A stretch of 64,000 nt of DNA, taken from the NCBI RefSeq assembly GCF_001598915.1, contig NZ_BDAP01000007.1, forward strand, positions 124,001 through 188,000, read 5' to 3'. The notes below the pieces were generated by a model, which saw only the letters and a program-made list of their open reading frames with translations, made no database searches and was not told the origin of the DNA. Source of the stretch: Williamsia muralis NBRC 105860. Lineage in GTDB: Bacteria > Actinomycetota > Actinomycetes > Mycobacteriales > Mycobacteriaceae. The position numbers and the translations under genes are program-made. This document shows positions 15,891 through 24,114 of the stretch, piece after piece. The first letter of the stretch is position 1. Every line of letters starts with the position of its first letter.

Positions 15891-17183
15891 GTGCCCGGTG
15901 TCTTGTTGTGCAGTGCGCCGCTGACAGGCCATGTGGCGCCGATGATCGCCATCGGCCGACAACTCCGACTGGACGGCTGGACCGTTGTGGTTCTCACCGG
16001 CAGCCGCTTTCGCCGCCGCATCGAAGAGGCAGGACTGGCACACGTCCCGCTTCCTGCATCGTGTGACTTCGATGACCGCGACCTCGACCGGGTCTTTCCC
16101 GGCCGCCACCGTATGCCCGGCGTCCTGCGGTCGCGTTTTGACCTCGAGCATCTGTTCGCAGCAAAGATCGCCGACCAATACCGAGCGCTGTCGGCGTTCT
16201 TGGACGAGACCGACGTCGATGTGGTGTTGGCCGAAAACCTGTTCCTGGGCGTTCTCCCACTGCTACGGCGGGCCGGCCGGCGGCCGAGAGTCGGTTCGGT
16301 CTGTACGTCGCCGTTGATGGTGAACAGCCAGGACACGGGTCCGTTCGGGCCAGGGATCCCGCCGTCGACCACACGCCTGGGCATGATGCGCAACCGAATG
16401 CTGACCGTGGGCGCCGAACACCTCGTGCTGCGCCGGGTGCAACACCTCGCCGACACCGCGGTGCGTGAATGCGTCGGGCACGGTGCCGGCGCGTTCATCC
16501 TGGATTGGCCACTGCTGGCAGACGACATCTTTGTGCTCACCACGCCATCGTTCGAATACCCGCGACGGGACCTGGCCGGCCGACTCGATTTCGTCGGACC
16601 GGTTCTCGATCCGGTTGGCAGCCAGCATGATCCGCCGGAATGGTGGCCTGAGGTGACCGGCTCGAGGCGAGTCGTGGTGGTGACGCAGGGCACCCTCGAC
16701 AACGGTGACCTGAGCAAGCTGGTGGAACCGACCCTGGCCGGTCTGGCGGACATGGATGCCGTGGTGGTCGCTGCAACAGGTGGCAAGTCGCAATCCTCGG
16801 TGCGGGTTCGAACGGCCAATTCGATCGTCACGGAGTTCGTTCCGTTCGATCTCATGCTGCCGAAGGCAGACGTGCTGGTCACCAACGGCGGCTGGGGCGG
16901 GGTGCACTACGCCTTGAGGCACGGCGTTCCGATGGTGGTTGCCGGGACAACCGAGGACAAGAACGAGGTCGCCGCCCGAATAGTCCGGTCCGGGTGTGGG
17001 ATTCGGCTCCGATCGGCGCGACCGCGAGCGATTCGTCGCGCGGTCGAGACGGTGCTCTGCGATCCGGGGTACCGTCGGCGTGCTCGTGAACTGGGTGATG
17101 AGATCGCGCAGCTCGACGGGCCGGCCAACATCAGCCGGGCGCTCACCCGGCCGCCTCGGGGACAAGCGCGGTCGGCCGGATGA
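15891..17183 (+). CDS. GT1-family glycosyltransferase (UGT/MGT type)
   Basis: The 430-residue protein has the GT-B plan. The N-terminus LLCSAPLTGHVAPMIAIGRQL contains the His expected for acceptor activation. The C-terminal nucleotide-sugar region VLVTNGGWGGVHYALRHGVP, followed by GTTEDKNEVAARI, corresponds to the THGG...GVP...DQ..NA box of macrolide-type transferases, with Asn for His in the first position. The GTG at 15891 is chosen because the fold begins there; an earlier GTG at 15864 is possible. The TGA overlaps the next ATG by four bases. The likely acceptor is the type III polyketide made by the divergent gene. Confidence 0.85.
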   Translation: MPGVLLCSAPLTGHVAPMIAIGRQLRLDGWTVVVLTGSRFRRRIEEAGLAHVPLPASCDFDDRDLDRVFPGRHRMPGVLRSRFDLEHLFAAKIADQYRALSAFLDETDVDVVLAENLFLGVLPLLRRAGRRPRVGSVCTSPLMVNSQDTGPFGPGIPPSTTRLGMMRNRMLTVGAEHLVLRRVQHLADTAVRECVGHGAGAFILDWPLLADDIFVLTTPSFEYPRRDLAGRLDFVGPVLDPVGSQHDPPEWWPEVTGSRRVVVVTQGTLDNGDLSKLVEPTLAGLADMDAVVVAATGGKSQSSVRVRTANSIVTEFVPFDLMLPKADVLVTNGGWGGVHYALRHGVPMVVAGTTEDKNEVAARIVRSGCGIRLRSARPRAIRRAVETVLCDPGYRRRARELGDEIAQLDGPANISRALTRPPRGQARSAG

Positions 17184-18709
17184 CAACGGTGCCGGTGGTG
17201 GTGGTCGGGGCCGGACCGACGGGTCTGACCGCGGCCTGCCTGCTGGCCGCACACGGCGTTGATTGTGTGGTCGTCGAACGACGGCGGGGTGTGCATCCGT
17301 TGCCTCGCGCTGTCCACCTCGACGACGAGGTCTACCGGATACTGCAAAGTGCCGGCGCCGCAACCGAGTTCGCGTCCAGCGGGCGAGCCGCACATGGCTT
17401 GCGCTTGGTGAATCCGCAGGGCCGGGTGTTGATGGAGTTCGCACGTGATCGCACCGTGGGTCACAGCGGCTGGCGTGAGACCACGATGTTCGATCAGCCG
17501 GACCTGGAACGGGCACTGCGCTGCGCCCTGGCCGAACACCCGGGAACCCAGGTGATGGAAGGCTCCGTCGTAGAGGCGATCACACCCGGAACCGACGGGG
17601 CGGTGGTGAGCGTCCGACGGGACTCTGGTGCCCGCGCCACGCTGCACGCACGCTATGTCCTCGGTTGCGATGGCGCTTCGAGTGCGGTGGCGCAAGCCAT
17701 CGGAGGGGCATGGCGCGACCTGCGATTCACCCAGGAGTGGCTGGTCGTCGATGTCCGTACCTCCCACGAGGTGACGATGTGGCCGGGCGTGCACCAGGTC
17801 TGCGCCGGGTCTGGAGCATCGACGTTCATGCGAATCGGAGCTGACCGGTACCGGTGGGAGTTTCGGCTCCCGACCGATCTGGACCGCGAACCGGACGCGC
17901 TCTGGGCACTCGGTGAGATTCGGAGGTCGCTGCCCGACAGCTGCGACATCGAGGTGGTCCGGACGGCGCGATACCGGCACGCCGCGCGGGTGGCACGGCG
18001 TTGGCGCGCAGGCCCACTGTTCATCCTGGGCGATGCCGCACATCTCACCCCGCCCTTCATCGGTCAGGGACTCGGCGCAGGACAACGCGATGCGATGAAC
18101 CTCACCTGGAAGCTCGCTGCCGTACTCGACGGCCGCGCGGACGACCGTCTGTTGGACAGCTACCAGACCGAACGCGCACCGCATGTCCTGCGGTCGGTGG
18201 TCGCGGCAACAGCGATCGGCAGGGCCATGTCCATCGAGCCCGGACCGGGCAGAGCGGCCGTGGACGCGGTGTTGCGTGGGCTCGGCGGTGCGCCAGGTGC
18301 CGCGACCATCGGGCCGCGGCTGATCTATCCGCGGGTCGGCAGAGGAGGCGTGCCCGCACGGGAGCGCATCCGACGGGGGAGTGGTCGACTCGGTGCGTTG
18401 TTCCCCCAATTCGTCCTGCGCTCCGGCCCCGGCGGTGAGATGGTGGCCGGCTCCGACGACGTGCTGGGGCTCGGCCCGGTGCTGGTGCACCACGGTCGGT
18501 TCACCGACGAGCTGGCCGACCACACGGATGCCGTTGGCGCACGCAGAGTGGCGGTCGGCGAATTCGGCCCGGCCGCACCCCAACTCACCGAGTGGCTTCG
18601 CAGCGGCCAGCTCAACGCCGTTCTCGTTCGACCCGACCGGGTGATCGCTGCCGTGGAGTCGACGTCCGGCCGGGTCACCGCGTTCAGGACATGCGCGTTC
18701 GGGACATGA
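17180..18709 (+). CDS. FAD-dependent aromatic monooxygenase (PHBH/MhpA type)
   Basis: A 509-residue group A flavoprotein hydroxylase. It has the N-terminal GAGPTGLTAACLLAAHG dinucleotide motif, the DG motif VLGCDGASSAV near residue 160 and the GD motif ILGDAAHLTPPFIGQGLGAG near residue 280. A C-terminal thioredoxin-like tail carries GRVTAFRTC. Such enzymes hydroxylate phenols with NAD(P)H and O2. Its ATG lies inside the glycosyltransferase stop (ATGA). Beside a type III PKS it parallels SrsC of the Streptomyces srs phenolic-lipid operon, which oxidises resorcinols towards quinones; that function is inferred. Confidence 0.88.
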   Translation: MTTVPVVVVGAGPTGLTAACLLAAHGVDCVVVERRRGVHPLPRAVHLDDEVYRILQSAGAATEFASSGRAAHGLRLVNPQGRVLMEFARDRTVGHSGWRETTMFDQPDLERALRCALAEHPGTQVMEGSVVEAITPGTDGAVVSVRRDSGARATLHARYVLGCDGASSAVAQAIGGAWRDLRFTQEWLVVDVRTSHEVTMWPGVHQVCAGSGASTFMRIGADRYRWEFRLPTDLDREPDALWALGEIRRSLPDSCDIEVVRTARYRHAARVARRWRAGPLFILGDAAHLTPPFIGQGLGAGQRDAMNLTWKLAAVLDGRADDRLLDSYQTERAPHVLRSVVAATAIGRAMSIEPGPGRAAVDAVLRGLGGAPGAATIGPRLIYPRVGRGGVPARERIRRGSGRLGALFPQFVLRSGPGGEMVAGSDDVLGLGPVLVHHGRFTDELADHTDAVGARRVAVGEFGPAAPQLTEWLRSGQLNAVLVRPDRVIAAVESTSGRVTAFRTCAFGT

Positions 18710-18771
18710 TCGTGAATGTCGCAGCCCGCGGCGTGCACTGCGCCCATGGGTGCCGCTGGTAAGTTCCTGCC

Positions 18772-19962
18772 GTGGGTCTGACGAGGCGAGCGGTTGCACT
18801 CGCCGCACTGGTTGTGGCCCTTGTGCTCGCCGGCTGCGGCGGCGATGCCATCTCGACATCGAACGGCGAGGAGACGAGCTGGACCAACCCGGCGCATCTA
18901 CCGTTCCCGGGCCCAGGTGACGTGGTCGAGGTGACGGACTGGGTGTCCGGTGGCGCCGAGGCTACGCAGGTGTCCGGCAAGCGGATCCTGTACCGATCCA
19001 CCGACATCGAGAACCGGCCGATCGTCGTCTCGGGAACCGTGTTCGTGCCGTCGGGGGAGGCGCCGGAGGGCGGTTGGCCGATTCTTGCGATCGGACATGG
19101 GTCCACCGGGATCAACGTTGACTGCGCACCTTCACTCACCCCGGACCTGTATGGCCTGCTCCGGTTGGTCCGCAACTACCTGCGTGCGGGGATGGCCGTC
19201 ACCTTCGCCGACTACTCCGGGCTCGGCACGCCGAGTGGACCCCACCCCTATCTCGACCCGTATGCGGCGGCCCGAACGGTGATCGACTCCGTACGCGCCA
19301 TCCGACACGTCTTCCCCAGCATGTCGTCGACATGGGCGACCTACGGCATCTCTCAGGGTGGAGCAGCCAGCTGGGCGGCCGACGAGCTCGCGGCGGACTA
19401 TGCGCCGGAACTCCGCCTTGTCGGAGCTGTTGCACAGGTTCCGTCGACGGACAAGACCCCGATGGTGGATCTGGCCGCTGCCGGCACCTTGACCCTCGAA
19501 CAACAGGGCATCCTCCAATGGCTGGAGGAGTCGTTGGCGCGCAGGCATGCCGATTTCGACCTGAACAACTACCGTCAGGGTGGCCTTGCGGAGCGGTGGA
19601 CCGATCTCAGTGGCTGCGGGCGGTCGAACGCGCGCGAGCGGGCGCTACGGCAGATCTCTGCCTCCGAGTTCACGCCGTCGAGTCCTGCCGCCGCCGAACG
19701 CTTGCGCACGTTGCTGCAGTCGATGGCGTTGCCGCGCACACGGTTGTCGGCCCCGCTGTACGTCTTGTACGGCGGCGCCGACCGGTTCAATGCCCCCGAG
19801 TGGATCACCGCCGGAATCCGGAAGGCGTGCGAACTCGGTGGCCCGATCACCATCACCTACAGCCCCGGGGCCGGGCACGGCAATGTGGACACGAGCGGCA
19901 TCGCGCGGTACCTGGCCGACCGGGTCGCCGGCGGGCCGGTGCGCGATGACTGTCGTCGATGA
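18772..19962 (+). CDS. Secreted lipase-family lipoprotein
   Basis: A 396-residue alpha/beta hydrolase of the secretory lipase (LIP) family. The N-terminus is a lipoprotein signal (RRAVALAALVVALVLAGC, lipobox LAGC), so the mature protein is probably anchored outside the membrane. The nucleophile elbow is YGISQGG, and late Asp (GGADRFN) and His (GAGHGN) residues complete a triad. The GTG at 18772 has only a weak ribosome site. Its stop overlaps the first SMR gene by four bases, an unusual pairing. A role in hydrolysing exported lipid esters is plausible but unproven. Confidence 0.85.
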   Translation: MGLTRRAVALAALVVALVLAGCGGDAISTSNGEETSWTNPAHLPFPGPGDVVEVTDWVSGGAEATQVSGKRILYRSTDIENRPIVVSGTVFVPSGEAPEGGWPILAIGHGSTGINVDCAPSLTPDLYGLLRLVRNYLRAGMAVTFADYSGLGTPSGPHPYLDPYAAARTVIDSVRAIRHVFPSMSSTWATYGISQGGAASWAADELAADYAPELRLVGAVAQVPSTDKTPMVDLAAAGTLTLEQQGILQWLEESLARRHADFDLNNYRQGGLAERWTDLSGCGRSNARERALRQISASEFTPSSPAAAERLRTLLQSMALPRTRLSAPLYVLYGGADRFNAPEWITAGIRKACELGGPITITYSPGAGHGNVDTSGIARYLADRVAGGPVRDDCRR

Positions 19963-20339
19963 CCACCCTCTCGAACATCGCGACGAACAAGTGGCTTGTC
20001 CTCGGCTGCGCCATCGTCAGCGAGGTCAGTGCCACCCTTGCCCTGCGGGCGTCGGTGGACGACGCGCGGTGGCTGGTTCTGGTGGTCGCCGGATACCTCG
20101 GAGGGTTCGCCTTCCTCGCGCTTGTCCTGCGGGCCGGGATGCCGGTGGGGGTTGCCTACGGGATCTGGGCGGCCGTGGGGGTTGCACTCACCGCGGTGCT
20201 GGCCGCTCTCATCTTCGGTGATGCGTTCACCGTGGGCATCGGAGTGGGTATCGCGATCGTGATCGGTGGAGTCCTCCTGGTCGAATTGGGCTCGCACGGC
20301 GGCCATGAGACGGCGGACGAACCCAAGGCGCCCGAATGA
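19959..20339 (+). CDS. SMR-family efflux subunit 1
   Basis: The 126-residue protein has four hydrophobic helices and the SMR hallmarks: the essential Glu of helix 1 (AIVSEVSATLALRAS), the helix 2-3 region LRAGMPVGVAYGIWAAVGVAL, and a terminal Gly-rich helix. It carries a charged C-terminal tail of about 20 residues. SMR proteins exchange cationic compounds for protons as dimers. The gene starts inside the lipase stop codon and its own stop overlaps the next SMR gene, so the two are probably made in equal amounts as a heterodimeric pump. Confidence 0.92.
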   Translation: MTTLSNIATNKWLVLGCAIVSEVSATLALRASVDDARWLVLVVAGYLGGFAFLALVLRAGMPVGVAYGIWAAVGVALTAVLAALIFGDAFTVGIGVGIAIVIGGVLLVELGSHGGHETADEPKAPE

Positions 20340-20662
20340 CGTGGACGTACCTGATGATCGCGATCGTCTTCGAGGTCGCGGGCACGCTCTCACTGCGAGC
20401 GTCGGACGGCTTCCGCAAGATGATCTGGCTGATTCCGACCGTCGTCGGTTATCTGGTTGCGTTCGGCGCCCTGTCGCTGACCTTGGCCGGCGGCATGCCC
20501 GTCGGTGTGGCCTACGGGATCTGGGCCGCGTGCGGCGTCGCGTTGACCGCGGTCGTGGCGAGGTTGGTCTTCAAGGACCCGCTGACCTGGGTGATGGGTG
20601 CAGGCATCGTCCTGATTGCCTGTGGCGTCCTGGTCATCGAACTGAGTTCGTCGCACCACTGA
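20336..20662 (+). CDS. SMR-family efflux subunit 2
   Basis: A 108-residue four-helix SMR protein with the catalytic Glu in IVFEVAGTLSLRAS and the conserved GGMPVGVAYGIWAACGVALT. It starts in a 4-base overlap (ATGA) with subunit 1, to which it is clearly paralogous. Such tandem coupled pairs (EbrAB/YkkCD-like) usually work as heterodimers of opposite membrane orientation. About 100 bases downstream the convergent dioxygenase ends; no clear terminator is seen. Confidence 0.92.
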   Translation: MTWTYLMIAIVFEVAGTLSLRASDGFRKMIWLIPTVVGYLVAFGALSLTLAGGMPVGVAYGIWAACGVALTAVVARLVFKDPLTWVMGAGIVLIACGVLVIELSSSHH

Positions 20663-20765
20663 CGGTTCGCAGGCCTTGCGCCGCCGGACAATTCGTCGAG
20701 GACGCGGCCCCGGGTACCGAACCCGGAGCCGCGCTGTGACCACGCGCTGGAACCACGCGCTCGAA

Positions 20766-21734
20766 CTATTTCGCGAAGTTCGCACTGATCCGCTGGTGCA
20801 GATAGTCCTTCGCGGTGATCGGCGGGTACTTACCGCTGGGCCCCTCGATGACAACCTCGCTGTTGGCCTGGGCGAAGAAGGCGATGGAATACCGCGCACC
20901 ACGGTCGTCCCCGGCCCCGGGGCTGCGCACCCGATGAAAGTTGGACGGTAGTACGTCGTCGCTCCACCGCATCAGCATGTCCCCGATGTTGCAGGTGATC
21001 GCATCGTCGGAGGGTTCAACCGACGTCCATTCCTGTGAATCCATCTCCTTGCCCGGGCACACCTGCAATCCGCCTTGGCCGTTTCGCTGGAAAAGCAGTG
21101 TGAGGCAGTCGAAATCGGTGTGCGCTCCCGCTCGCCACATCCCGGTCAGTTCGGCGTCCTGCGGGACCGCGAAGTAGTGCAGCAGACGCAGGGTGCTCTG
21201 GTAGGTGGCCGATGTCGGGTCGTGGGCCGCCGCGAAGAAGTCACGGTGGAAACCCATCTTCTCGGCGAACAGCGACAGCAGATCCATCGCCAGGCGCCAG
21301 CATCTGGCTTCGAAAGCCTTGATGGTGTCGGTGAACCCGACGAGTTCGTCGTCGGACGGCCAGAGTCCATCCATATTCGAGAGGGTGACCTGGTAGGACT
21401 CCTTCTGGTCCGGGGTTCCCACCGACGGCCGAACCTGGGTCATGCTCTCCCATCCGGAGTTGAATCGTTTCGGATAGCGGGCCTTGACCTCGGCCGGCAG
21501 TGCGAAGAATGCTTCTGCCATCGCGAAGGCCCGGCGTACCTCGGTCAGGTCGATACCGTGGTCGACCACCTGAAAGAAGCCGATGTCGGTTGCTGCCGAC
21601 CACAATTCATCGGCGATCTCGGCGCGTCTGGTGCTGAGGTCGGCCAACGAGATGCGCCGCACCTCGCGTGCGCTTTCGGTGCCGATTGCGCCCATTCGGC
21701 GTTCGCGCTGCAATTCGGTCATGTCGTACGTCAT
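20766..21734 (-). CDS. Isopenicillin-N-synthase-like Fe(II)/2-oxoglutarate dioxygenase (copy 1)
   Basis: A 322-residue non-heme iron oxygenase. The DIOX_N region ends at FFQVVDHGID; the iron triad is His205 and Asp207 in GAHTDFDCLTLLFQ and His267 in NFHRV. Arg281 in RYSIAFF is the usual 2-oxoglutarate anchor. It is a paralogue of the enzyme at 25049. It lies just downstream of the substrate-binding-protein gene on the same strand, with 111 bases between them that include a G-rich heptad repeat. With the importer and the deaminase-like protein it probably belongs to a catabolic cassette for a nitrogen heterocycle; the substrate is not known. Confidence 0.88.
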   Translation of the reverse strand: MTYDMTELQRERRMGAIGTESAREVRRISLADLSTRRAEIADELWSAATDIGFFQVVDHGIDLTEVRRAFAMAEAFFALPAEVKARYPKRFNSGWESMTQVRPSVGTPDQKESYQVTLSNMDGLWPSDDELVGFTDTIKAFEARCWRLAMDLLSLFAEKMGFHRDFFAAAHDPTSATYQSTLRLLHYFAVPQDAELTGMWRAGAHTDFDCLTLLFQRNGQGGLQVCPGKEMDSQEWTSVEPSDDAITCNIGDMLMRWSDDVLPSNFHRVRSPGAGDDRGARYSIAFFAQANSEVVIEGPSGKYPPITAKDYLHQRISANFAK

Positions 21735-21764
21735 GAGCTGAGGACTTTCCGTTCTGAGGTCTGT

Positions 21765-21796
21765 GGGTCTTGGGGGCTTGGGTCTTGGGTCCGGGG
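21765..21796 (+). repeat. G-rich heptad repeat, predicted G-quadruplex
   Basis: Five G runs (21765-21767, 21772-21776, 21780-21782, 21787-21789, 21793-21796) are separated by loops of four, three, four and three bases. They arise from about four copies of a GGGTCTT-like unit. The tract lies in the leader between the substrate-binding-protein stop and the dioxygenase start; the transcribed RNA would carry the C-rich strand. Confidence 0.6.
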
Positions 21797-21845
21797 TTTT
21801 GGATGTCCGGGAGAGAACGCGCGGTGTTCGCGAGAGTGCTGCTGG

Positions 21846-23012
21846 TCAGGGAATGGAGATGGCGGGGACGGTGAACTGATTGGTGAACATCTGCTGCGCG
21901 GTCATCGACGCGGGCACACTATTTCCCCCTGCGGCCAGTACCGGTGTCAGTTCTGCGACGTTGCGGCTGGTGCGGGCGTCGTCGTAAACACCGAACGCGC
22001 CGTTGTCCTCGTTCGCGAGCAGACCCTTCTCCTGCAAGAGATCAGCACTGAAAGCGGCTTCGCCCTCGCTGTAGGGCGAGTAGGTCTGGTCTTGCGACAC
22101 CACGTCGACGATGACCTTGTTCGTAGCCTCGGGAGAGGTGATGTAGTCGACGCCCGCTTGCTGGATGATGGGCACCAGCTTCTCGAGGCACGGCGAGAAC
22201 TCGGCGAGTTTGTCAGCTCGCACAGAGACATTCGAGGCGTAGATGTCGTAGCCGGCATCCTTGATCAGGCCGTAGGACACCGGTTTGTCCCACGCGGGCG
22301 TCTCCTCCTCGTACGTGTACGGCTCCGAGTTCGCGAACCCCTGCTGGGCGATCGCCGGGTCACCGACGAACCTCGATGGTGCGCCGTCGTAGCTGGTGTC
22401 GATCTGGGACGGCTTCAACAGACCTTTCGCCACCATCCACTGCGGGAAGATCTGGTCCTTGGAAACCACCACGGTGGCATCGCCGGTGCCCACATCGCCG
22501 ACGGATTTCCATTCGGGATGCGTCTGCGGATCCCACATCAGAATCGCCGGGCTGTATTTGAGCAGTGGGGTCACCCCGACCACAGGTTGGTCGGCGGCCG
22601 CCGACACCAGCTGATCTCCGTGCACCACACCGAGCATCGCCGAGTCGTCCACATACAGCTGCGAGGTGACGGACTGGAACCCGATCGCCGGTCCGCCGGA
22701 CTTCAGTGTGATGTCCACTCCCGTGTCCTTGCCTCCCGCCACCAGCGGGCCGGTGACCGATTTGTCGTCGGTGTTCACCTGGTAGCCCGGGCCGAGCATG
22801 GCAAAGAGAGCGCCCATGTCGGACTGTGGCTGCCACTGCAACTGCACGCCGACGTTTGCCGGACACACATCAGCGAGGCTTTGCTCCGCTGCCGCCGGTT
22901 CGATCGAGACCGTTTCTGCCGCGTCGTCGGACCCGAATGCGCAGGCGGACAAGGTCAACGTGGTGAGCGCTACGGCAGTGATGCCGAAACGCCGACGGTG
23001 CGAGAACGTCAT
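21846..23012 (-). CDS. ABC transporter substrate-binding lipoprotein
   Basis: A 388-residue exported solute-binding protein. The N-terminus RRRFGITAVALTTLTLSAC is a lipoprotein signal with lipobox LSAC, and the body resembles the NMT1/nitrate-taurine-nucleobase-precursor group (NVGVQLQWQPQSDMG, then IIQQAGVDYITSP). It would deliver its ligand to the permease encoded divergently at 24111. The ATG at 23012 follows GAGGAG. The divergent promoter region of 319 bases holds three copies of a TTACATG site. The ligand is not evident; the cassette suggests a nucleobase-like or other N-heterocyclic compound. Confidence 0.85.
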   Translation of the reverse strand: MTFSHRRRFGITAVALTTLTLSACAFGSDDAAETVSIEPAAAEQSLADVCPANVGVQLQWQPQSDMGALFAMLGPGYQVNTDDKSVTGPLVAGGKDTGVDITLKSGGPAIGFQSVTSQLYVDDSAMLGVVHGDQLVSAAADQPVVGVTPLLKYSPAILMWDPQTHPEWKSVGDVGTGDATVVVSKDQIFPQWMVAKGLLKPSQIDTSYDGAPSRFVGDPAIAQQGFANSEPYTYEEETPAWDKPVSYGLIKDAGYDIYASNVSVRADKLAEFSPCLEKLVPIIQQAGVDYITSPEATNKVIVDVVSQDQTYSPYSEGEAAFSADLLQEKGLLANEDNGAFGVYDDARTSRNVAELTPVLAAGGNSVPASMTAQQMFTNQFTVPAISIP

Positions 23013-23112
23013 GGTTTCTCCTCGAAAGATGGTTGGGGGTGGTCGCGGACGCTCACCTGGATTGCGATCGAGCATGTGCTCGCGCCGCCCGGTCGCCTCG
23101 TGCGCCGGAACA

Positions 23113-23124
23113 ATTACATGCAAT
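23113..23124 (+). promoter_or_regulatory. TTACATG operator, copy 1
   Basis: ATTACATGCAAT is a near-perfect palindrome (only one base pair departs from symmetry). It shares the core TTACATG with copies at 23257 and 23298. Palindromes of this type are typical FCD-GntR operators, and a GntR gene sits in this cassette at 26119. This copy lies about 100 bases upstream of the binding-protein gene. Confidence 0.6.
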
Positions 23125-23256
23125 CAGTAGTGTGTTGCGGCGTTGTTACCGCCTGTTAAAACCGTAGGCAGCATCCAAGGACACTTCAAAAAGCCAGTTA
23201 GACAGCCCGCAAAGGAACCGATGTCACGAGAACGTAACTGCGTGCAACTCGATCGT

Positions 23257-23268
23257 CATGCATGTAAT
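23257..23268 (-). promoter_or_regulatory. TTACATG operator, copy 2 (reverse orientation)
   Basis: Read on the minus strand the site is ATTACATGCATG, matching copy 1 in the first ten bases. It lies in the middle of the divergent region, 30 bases from copy 3. Confidence 0.55.
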
Positions 23269-23297
23269 CCACCATGATGAGGAACGGACAGCCCACT

Positions 23298-23309
23298 GTT
23301 ACATGTACA
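23298..23309 (+). promoter_or_regulatory. TTACATG operator, copy 3
   Basis: GTTACATGTACA repeats the TTACATG core and ends about 22 bases before the ATP-binding-subunit start. A repressor bound here would cover the plus-strand promoter. Confidence 0.55.
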
Positions 23310-23331
23310 AGCCGATCGTATGGAGGTCGAG

Positions 23332-24114
23332 ATGAGACTCGCGGACACAGTGCGGGACGCAGACGCGCGCAGGCTCACAAAGAACACGCAGATCGTCTTC
23401 GCCGATGTCGGCAAGCAGTTCGACACCGGGACGGTTGCCGTGGAGGGAGTCGACCTCGAGGTGCGCCGCGGAGACTTTGTTGCGGTTGTCGGGCCGTCGG
23501 GTTGCGGGAAGTCCACGCTTTTGCGGATGGCAGCCGGTCTCGAGGAGCCGACCGCGGGATCGGTCGCAGTGGCTGACGATTCGGTCGGCTTCATCTTCCA
23601 AGAACCCACGTTGCTGCCGTGGCGAAGTGTTCGGGCGAATGTCGAGTTGTCGGCCGAGTTGCGTCGCGAGAATCGTGCCGCCGTCAAACGTCGTGCCGCG
23701 GAGTCGATCTCCGCGGTGGGCTTGGAGCAATTCGCGGATCAACTACCCAAAGCACTTTCTGGTGGCATGAAGATGCGTGTGTCGTTGGCGCGGGCGCTGA
23801 CGCTGTCGCCGGCCACGATGCTGCTCGACGAACCGTTCGGCGCACTCGACGAGATGACCCGGCTGGACATGCAGGTCGAACTCCAAAGGCTCTACGCCGA
23901 AAGGCATTTCACCGCGATGTTCATCACGCATTCGGTGTCCGAGGCGGTCTACCTCGCCAATCGGGTGGTGGTGATGACCGCACGACCGGGACGCATAGCC
24001 GCTCAGTTCGACATCGACTTTCCTTATCCGCGCAGCCCCGAGCTGCGATTCGACACCCGCTTCACCGACCACGTCTCCGAGATCTCGGCGACCCTGCACA
24101 GGAGCAACCGATGA
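23332..24114 (+). CDS. ABC importer ATP-binding subunit (nitrate/taurine type)
   Basis: A 260-residue ATPase with Walker A GPSGCGKST, Q-loop FIFQEPTLLPW, signature LSGGMKMRVSLARAL, Walker B MLLDEPFGALD and the switch His (MFITHSVSEAVYLANR). This is the SsuB/TauB-like class. Of two in-frame ATGs (23320 and 23332) the second is preferred because GGAGG lies five bases before it. The stop overlaps the permease ATG by four bases. Confidence 0.93.
   Translation: MRLADTVRDADARRLTKNTQIVFADVGKQFDTGTVAVEGVDLEVRRGDFVAVVGPSGCGKSTLLRMAAGLEEPTAGSVAVADDSVGFIFQEPTLLPWRSVRANVELSAELRRENRAAVKRRAAESISAVGLEQFADQLPKALSGGMKMRVSLARALTLSPATMLLDEPFGALDEMTRLDMQVELQRLYAERHFTAMFITHSVSEAVYLANRVVVMTARPGRIAAQFDIDFPYPRSPELRFDTRFTDHVSEISATLHRSNR

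Noticed and set aside
16907-18859. 650-codon minus-strand open frame
   Set aside because: It is antisense to the glycosyltransferase end and the FAD hydroxylase, is rich in Arg, Pro and His, and has no domain; the plus strand carries clear catalytic motifs.
21075-23159. 694-codon plus-strand open frame
   Set aside because: It crosses the dioxygenase, the intergenic G-rich repeat and the binding-protein gene in antisense. Its product shows no fold or signal, whereas the minus-strand genes have metal-site and lipobox motifs.
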